From Onthophagus taurus (taxonomy: Eukaryota > Arthropoda > Insecta > Coleoptera > Scarabaeidae), in contig NC_091973.1 in the NCBI RefSeq assembly GCF_036711975.1, positions 14,508,001-14,572,000 on the forward strand: DNA of 64,000 bases, given 5' to 3'. A program made the position numbers and the translations under genes. Under the pieces are notes generated by a model. The model was given only the letters and a program-made list of their open reading frames with translations. It was not told the origin of the DNA and did no database searches. Positions within the stretch are counted from its first letter, which is position 1. Each line of letters starts with the position of its first letter. This document shows, piece by piece, positions 63,685-64,000 of the stretch.

Positions 63685-64000
63685 GTAAGAGAACTAAAAA
63701 ATCATAGATTTCATTCAGATAAAATGGCAGTTTCCCAAACACTACCTCCAGATGACTACAATAAGCGTGTAGAATGGTTTATTAACATGTGTGAAGCTGA
63801 TCATAGCTTAGATTAAAGTTTTGAGGACAGATTAAATACGATTTAAAAACTGCGGCATGTTTAATAGAAATAATCAACATTTATGGATGCAAGAATATCC
63901 GCATCATGTACAAGAGAGGAGACCTCAAGTTAAGTTTGGATTTAATGTTTGGTGCGGTGTCATTTGTTCAAGAATTCTTGGTCCGTACATTTTTTATGAT
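63685..64000 (+). mobile_element. mariner-2 fragment, catalytic part, runs off the window
   Basis: Continues the transposase after BEL-2: LKNHRFHSDKMAVSQTL, DDYNKRVEWFINMC, then in another frame NNQHLWMQEYPHHVQERRP and FGFNVWCGVI, the linker and catalytic core of an insect mariner-type transposase. Stops near 63815 and frame changes show it is dead. It extends past 64000. Confidence 0.75.

Overview
This window is repeat-dense DNA from an invertebrate, most likely an insect. The evidence is the element families present (Penelope-like elements, CsRn1-type Ty3, BEL/Pao, a Polinton, mariners with an arthropod-style helix-turn-helix), a short run of the insect telomere pentamer CCTAA/TTAGG at 17.97 kb, and a nuclear copy of mitochondrial nad6 that reads sensibly only in the invertebrate mitochondrial code. 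I cannot fix the order; Hymenoptera would fit but is a guess. I see no rRNA or tRNA gene and no CRISPR array. The one well-formed cellular-type gene is a small spliced SGNH hydrolase, and it lies inside a transposon.

Layout. 1-4611: a composite Penelope-like element (PLE-1) in tandem and inverted pieces. 4.6-32.4 kb: remains of one old Ty3-like element on the minus strand, split by two later insertions. The first is PLE-2 (5481-9396, with the 12-bp duplication ACGTACTGCCAT). The second is a foldback-type DNA transposon (9474-30957, 9-bp duplication AAGAAATAC). The foldback arms hold tandem 172-bp monomers and enclose a 192-residue SGNH hydrolase gene with four exons, a TATA box, an initiator and a poly(A) signal. 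Its left arm was later hit by a 17.5-kb Polinton (9815-27314, 6-bp duplication AGCGAT) with near-identical terminal repeats and nearly the full Polinton gene set: protein-primed DNA polymerase, chromodomain integrase, packaging ATPase, major and minor capsid proteins, protease, a PLA2-domain protein and several unknown proteins.

32.4-42.5 kb: a mariner with long terminal repeats sits in PLE-3, which abuts a decayed BEL/Pao element that is itself split by a LINE. 42.5-53.5 kb: a PLE scrap, an inverted-repeat element, and an old Ty3 element split by a young CsRn1-type Ty3 (44903-49269, 5-bp duplication CGCAG) and by an internally deleted LTR element (50427-52134). The nad6 copy follows. 53.5-56.9 kb: another broken Ty3. 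56.9-64 kb: a decayed mariner split by a BEL/Pao element (57193-63684, 5-bp duplication GTAAG).

The most interesting object is the foldback transposon carrying an apparently intact, promoter-equipped esterase-like gene. Next come a ladder of seven splice-donor-like motifs ahead of one Polinton gene, the hammerhead ribozyme motifs in the Penelope repeats, and the depth of nesting, which gives a relative order of insertions.
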